DNA of 7,175 bases from Bacillota bacterium (GTDB taxonomy: Bacteria > Bacillota > Clostridia > Clostridiales > Clostridiaceae), in contig JAUZPH010000182.1 in the NCBI GenBank assembly GCA_030706065.1, forward strand, positions 1 through 7,175. The letters run 5' to 3'. The notes under the pieces were generated by a model. That model was not told the DNA's origin and made no database searches. It saw only the letters and a list, made by a program, of their open reading frames with translations. Of the stretch, positions 4,968-7,175 are shown piece by piece. Position 1 is the stretch's first letter. Each line of letters opens with the position of its first letter. The translations under genes were made by a program, and so were the position numbers.

Positions 4968-5909
4968 ATGATGAGTAAAAAAGTAATTGCATTAACCTTA
5001 TCCTTACTTATGATGTCATCTGTAACAGCTTTTGCAAAGGGTAATGACGGTTCCCACGGTAAAGCTGCACAGGCTGTACAAGCTACACAGTCCAGTAAGC
5101 CTCAGAACTTAGTAAAGCAGAATGATGACAAGGACGAAACCGAAAAAGATGATGAGAACGAAGTAGAAACAAGTGATATACAGCAGAATGCTGCTACTGT
5201 ACAAGCTACAGCCGAAGCTGACAGTCAGCAGAAGGGCAAGGGACTGGAACATAAACAGGCTGCCGAGCAGAACAAGGCCGAAAAGAAACAACAGATAGAA
5301 GCTTTCAAGACCGCTATGAAGGCAAAGCATGCCACTATGGCACAGCTCAGACAGCAGATTGCAGCTGTAAGAACTGAGGTTGAACAGAAGAAGGCACAGC
5401 TTGCCGGAATAGTTGCAGAGCTTCAGGCTGGAACAAAGACTCTGCCACAAGACATGCTAACTCAGCTGCTTGCTGCAAGTCAGAACATACAGCTGGACGT
5501 AACCGAAGTTCAGTTAACCTCTGAAGTACAAACTGAGGCAGCAGACACTCAGGATAAGGTTAAGAAGTCCGATTTCAATAATGCGTTAGCATCGATGGAT
5601 AAAGTAATAGCCAAGTTCCAGGCAAGACTGGATGCCTTAAAGAAATTAAATTCCGACCTCGATACAGCTTTGAGTGTTGCAAACCTTGCAGCCGCTCCGA
5701 CAACGACTCCGACAGATAGTACTTCTGCCCCTGCAGATAATACTACAACCGGCAGCACTGCAACAGACAATACTACTCCTACCGGTACTACTACAGACAC
5801 TACCGGTACAACTGCTGCATCTTCCTCAAGTACCGATTCGTCAGCAACAACAGGCAGTGCTACTTCAACAGATAACGGACAGACAACAGGTACATCAACA
5901 ACTAACTAA
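4968..5909 (+). CDS. Secreted coiled-coil protein with Thr/Ser-rich tail, cassette copy 1 (unrecognised family)
   Basis: A 313-residue protein of unrecognised family. A signal peptide is clear (MMSKKVIALTLSLLMMSSVT, cleavage after AFA at residue 23). Residues 30-95 are low-complexity, Gln/Asp/Glu-rich. Residues 96-156 are a charged helix with coiled-coil character (KAEKKQQIEAFKTAMKAKH onward). TLPQDMLTQLL (158-168) probably breaks it. DFNNALASMDKVIAKFQ (202-218) and RLDALKKLNSDLDTAL (220-235) form a second helical block. Residues 241-313 are a Thr/Ser/Gly/Pro tail with no LPXTG or membrane anchor, so the protein is released or bound non-covalently. There are no cysteines. AAGGAGGA lies 7 nt before the ATG; an adjacent second ATG is equally possible. 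It follows the lipoprotein gene closely, and a terminator lies downstream, so the pair forms a two-gene operon. A scaffold, adhesin or wall-associated role is possible but not shown. Confidence 0.9.
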   Translation: MMSKKVIALTLSLLMMSSVTAFAKGNDGSHGKAAQAVQATQSSKPQNLVKQNDDKDETEKDDENEVETSDIQQNAATVQATAEADSQQKGKGLEHKQAAEQNKAEKKQQIEAFKTAMKAKHATMAQLRQQIAAVRTEVEQKKAQLAGIVAELQAGTKTLPQDMLTQLLAASQNIQLDVTEVQLTSEVQTEAADTQDKVKKSDFNNALASMDKVIAKFQARLDALKKLNSDLDTALSVANLAAAPTTTPTDSTSAPADNTTTGSTATDNTTPTGTTTDTTGTTAASSSSTDSSATTGSATSTDNGQTTGTSTTN

Positions 5910-5962
5910 AAATTATTTTTCCACCTCGAGTGTATTGAAGGATTAAACTGTAAACATTAAAC

Positions 5963-6014
5963 TTATGCATGTTGGAAAATCCCGAAGCTTAATCGGGTTT
6001 ACCGGCATGCATAA
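5963..6014. repeat. Long imperfect hairpin downstream of cassette 1
   Basis: The outer arms TTATGCATG (5963-5971) and CATGCATAA (6006-6014) are perfectly complementary. The stem continues as RNA through TTGG/CCGG with G-U pairs and an A/T-paired section to an inner stem CCCGA (5981-5985) with TCGGG (5993-5997). No T tract follows, so it is not a simple terminator. It may protect the 3' end of the operon mRNA, or be a repeat element or small structured RNA. Confidence 0.55.
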
Positions 6015-6040
6015 CTAAAATTTATACCGTTTAACCCTAT

Positions 6041-6087
6041 TATCCACACAGCTTATATCCTTTGAGGAAGCTGTGTGGATATTTTTT
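6041..6087 (+). terminator. Strong rho-independent terminator between the cassettes
   Basis: A 14-bp perfect stem (6041-6054 with 6068-6081; core CCACACAGCTT against AAGCTGTGTGG) has a 13-nt loop and is followed by six T residues (6082-6087). It ends the cassette 1 transcript about 130 nt after the coiled-coil gene. It therefore makes cassette 2 dependent on its own promoter. Confidence 0.88.
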
Positions 6088-6162
6088 ATAACAGTTTCTT
6101 ATCCAAATTATCTTCAGTTATCACTACATAATGGATTATCTTACATAAAATCACTATAACAA

Positions 6163-6190
6163 CCCCTCTAAAATTACTTTCTACCACGTA
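6163..6190 (+). promoter_or_regulatory. SigI-like promoter of cassette 2 (CCCC / A-tract / CGTA)
   Basis: CCCCTC (6163-6168), TAAAA (6169-6173), then 13 nt and CGTA (6187-6190). Aligned on CGTA with the motif upstream of cassette 1, the C-run, the T and four A residues fall at the same positions. Both copies continue with a TATAT stretch and GTGAAAA. A weak vegetative -10 (TATAAC, 6155-6160) lies just upstream without a good -35. This is the best candidate promoter for the genes from 6227 onward, because a strong terminator ends at 6087. Confidence 0.58.
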
Positions 6191-6226
6191 CATATATGTG
6201 AAAAAGGAAAATGGAAGGTGAAGATA

Positions 6227-6511
6227 ATGAAAAAGATGATAATAGCAGCAGTACTGCTTTCAGCATTGATATTTACTGGCTGTTCCGGTCAGGGTGCCAA
6301 AAGCACCGCCAGCACTACATCCTCATCAAAGCAAAGGGTGGAAGTAAAAACGGATTTCCAGCCTGTGAAACCAAACACCGTACCTGCACTTTCGGAGCAG
6401 CAGAAGTCCCAGGTTGATTCAAAGCTGGATTCAACTCTTAAGGATATCGACGGTACTCTGAAATCTCTTCAGGATGCACCTGAAATAGATTTAAATTCAT
6501 TAGATCAGTAA
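6227..6511 (+). CDS. Small secreted lipoprotein, cassette copy 2 (unrecognised family)
   Basis: A 94-residue paralogue of the lipoprotein at 4579-4932. The signal is MKKMIIAAVLLSALI with lipobox IFTGC and lipidated C19, followed by SGQ. The Ser/Thr linker is short (20-36). The conserved domain (about 37-91) shares VKTDF-PV, N-VP-L, QQKSQ-DSKL, TLK-ID-TLKSLQDAP and LNS with copy 1. It is Gln/Lys/Asp-rich and contains no other cysteine. The ATG at 6227 is chosen because GGAAGGTGA precedes it by 5 nt; a GTG at 6218 is in frame but lies inside that ribosome site. The stop is 13 nt before the next start, so it is coupled to the coiled-coil gene. Export to the outer membrane face is well supported; function is unknown. 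Confidence 0.87.
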   Translation: MKKMIIAAVLLSALIFTGCSGQGAKSTASTTSSSKQRVEVKTDFQPVKPNTVPALSEQQKSQVDSKLDSTLKDIDGTLKSLQDAPEIDLNSLDQ

Positions 6512-6524
6512 AGGAGGGATGAAA

Positions 6525-7175
6525 ATGAGAAGCAAAAAAGTACTTTCACTGACACTAGCTTTACTCATCATATCAACAACAACTGCTTTTGCAAAGGGAA
6601 ATGATAAAGGCCAGGCAAAGGGAAAATCCGACTCAAAGGTTGTACAACAGGATAAGGTTTCAACAGGCGAGGCTAAAAAGCAGGAGGCACAACAAAAGAA
6701 AGCCGATAAAAAGGATCAGATTGAAGCTTTCAAAACTGGAATGAGAGAAAAACATGCTGCGATGAAGGATCTTAAGGATCAGATTAAGACTCTTAAAGAC
6801 CAGATACAGCAGGAAAGACAGCAGTTGGAGAAAATCCTTGCCCAGTTGAAGTCAGGGGAGAAGACTTTACCGCCGGATATGCTGACACAGCTGATGACGG
6901 CAGCAGACAACCTCAAGCTGGATGTTGAAGACGTTAAAGACACTGTTGAAGTTGACTCCGAGGTGAAGGATACCCAGGAAAAGGTTGAAAAGCAGGACTT
7001 CAACAACGCACTGGCATCAATGGATAAGGTTATTGCAAAATTTCAGCACAGATTAGATGCCTTAAAACAGCTGAAGGCGGACCTGGATGCAGCTTTGGCT
7101 ATTGTAAATAATGCTGCTGCACCGGCTCCGGGTACCACTTCTCCGGCTACATCAGAACCTGCAGCCACCGGTGAA
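6525..7175 (+). CDS. Secreted coiled-coil protein, cassette copy 2, partial (unrecognised family)
   Basis: An open frame of 217 codons without a stop, cut by the right edge. The signal peptide is MRSKKVLSLTLALLIISTTT with cleavage after AFA (residue 23), followed by KGND as in copy 1. Residues 24-60 are Lys/Gln-rich, without the roughly 30-residue Gln/acidic insert of copy 1. Residues 61-111 are a coiled-coil helix (DQIEAFKTGMREKHAAM onward). TLPPDMLTQLM (114-124) and DFNNALASMDKVIAKFQ (158-174) are conserved, followed by HRLDALKQLKADLDAAL. A Pro/Ala/Thr tail begins near 198 and runs to the edge. AAGGAGGG lies 6 nt before the ATG at 6525. Another ATG at 6519 directly abuts the ribosome site and is less likely. 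The homologue suggests that mostly tail is missing. Confidence 0.9.
   Translation, partial: MRSKKVLSLTLALLIISTTTAFAKGNDKGQAKGKSDSKVVQQDKVSTGEAKKQEAQQKKADKKDQIEAFKTGMREKHAAMKDLKDQIKTLKDQIQQERQQLEKILAQLKSGEKTLPPDMLTQLMTAADNLKLDVEDVKDTVEVDSEVKDTQEKVEKQDFNNALASMDKVIAKFQHRLDALKQLKADLDAALAIVNNAAAPAPGTTSPATSEPAATGE

Noticed and set aside
5674..5946. Plus-strand Leu/Gln-rich frame overlapping the tail of the coiled-coil protein
   Set aside because: It is a frame-shifted reading of the repetitive Thr/Ser codons; the in-frame tail continues directly from the conserved domain.

Overview
The window looks like a chromosomal segment of a low-to-moderate GC, Gram-positive anaerobe of the class Clostridia. 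The signs are purine-rich AGGAGG ribosome sites, a lactate-oxidation Etf system of the electron-bifurcating type, lipoproteins with short Gram-positive leaders, and promoter motifs resembling those of the SigI sigma factors known from Bacillus and from cellulolytic clostridia. The genus cannot be fixed from the sequence alone. A Ruminiclostridium-like cellulolytic clostridium is an inference.

Left half (1-4130, all genes on the minus strand) is a lactate-utilisation locus. In transcription order it holds an FadR-type GntR regulator (3434-4129), a 57-residue unrecognised protein (3196-3369) ending in a hairpin terminator, then an L-lactate permease (1339-2856), etfB (481-1269) and the start of etfA (1-463, C-terminus cut by the window edge). 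EtfA carries an N-terminal single-cluster ferredoxin-like domain. This arrangement matches the bifurcating lactate dehydrogenase/Etf systems, so an FAD-dependent lactate dehydrogenase is expected just beyond the left edge. A perfect ATTGGT-ATG-ACCAAT operator, the PdhR/LldR type, lies just downstream of a recognisable promoter ahead of the permease. The adjacent regulator is the natural candidate to bind it.

Middle (4130-4578) has no gene. It holds a compact cluster of four copies of one 14-bp word (AGATGCGGAAATTT) in alternating orientation, including a 36-bp perfect palindrome. The cluster is enclosed by 21-bp perfect inverted repeats. A minus-strand promoter abuts it, so the cluster would form most of the untranslated leader of the regulator mRNA. 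It could also be a small MITE-like insertion. Plus-strand promoters follow.

Right half (4458-7175, plus strand) holds a tandemly duplicated two-gene cassette: a small lipoprotein followed by a secreted, coiled-coil-rich protein with a Thr/Ser/Pro tail. Copy 1 is 4579-5909. Copy 2 is 6227-7175, with its second gene cut by the window edge. Both copies are preceded by a closely similar C-run/A-tract/CGTA promoter that resembles SigI promoters. The paired proteins are conserved in blocks while their codons differ silently, so the duplication is old and under selection. I do not recognise either family. This cassette is the best candidate here for an undescribed system, plausibly an envelope or extracellular-polymer response under SigI-type control.
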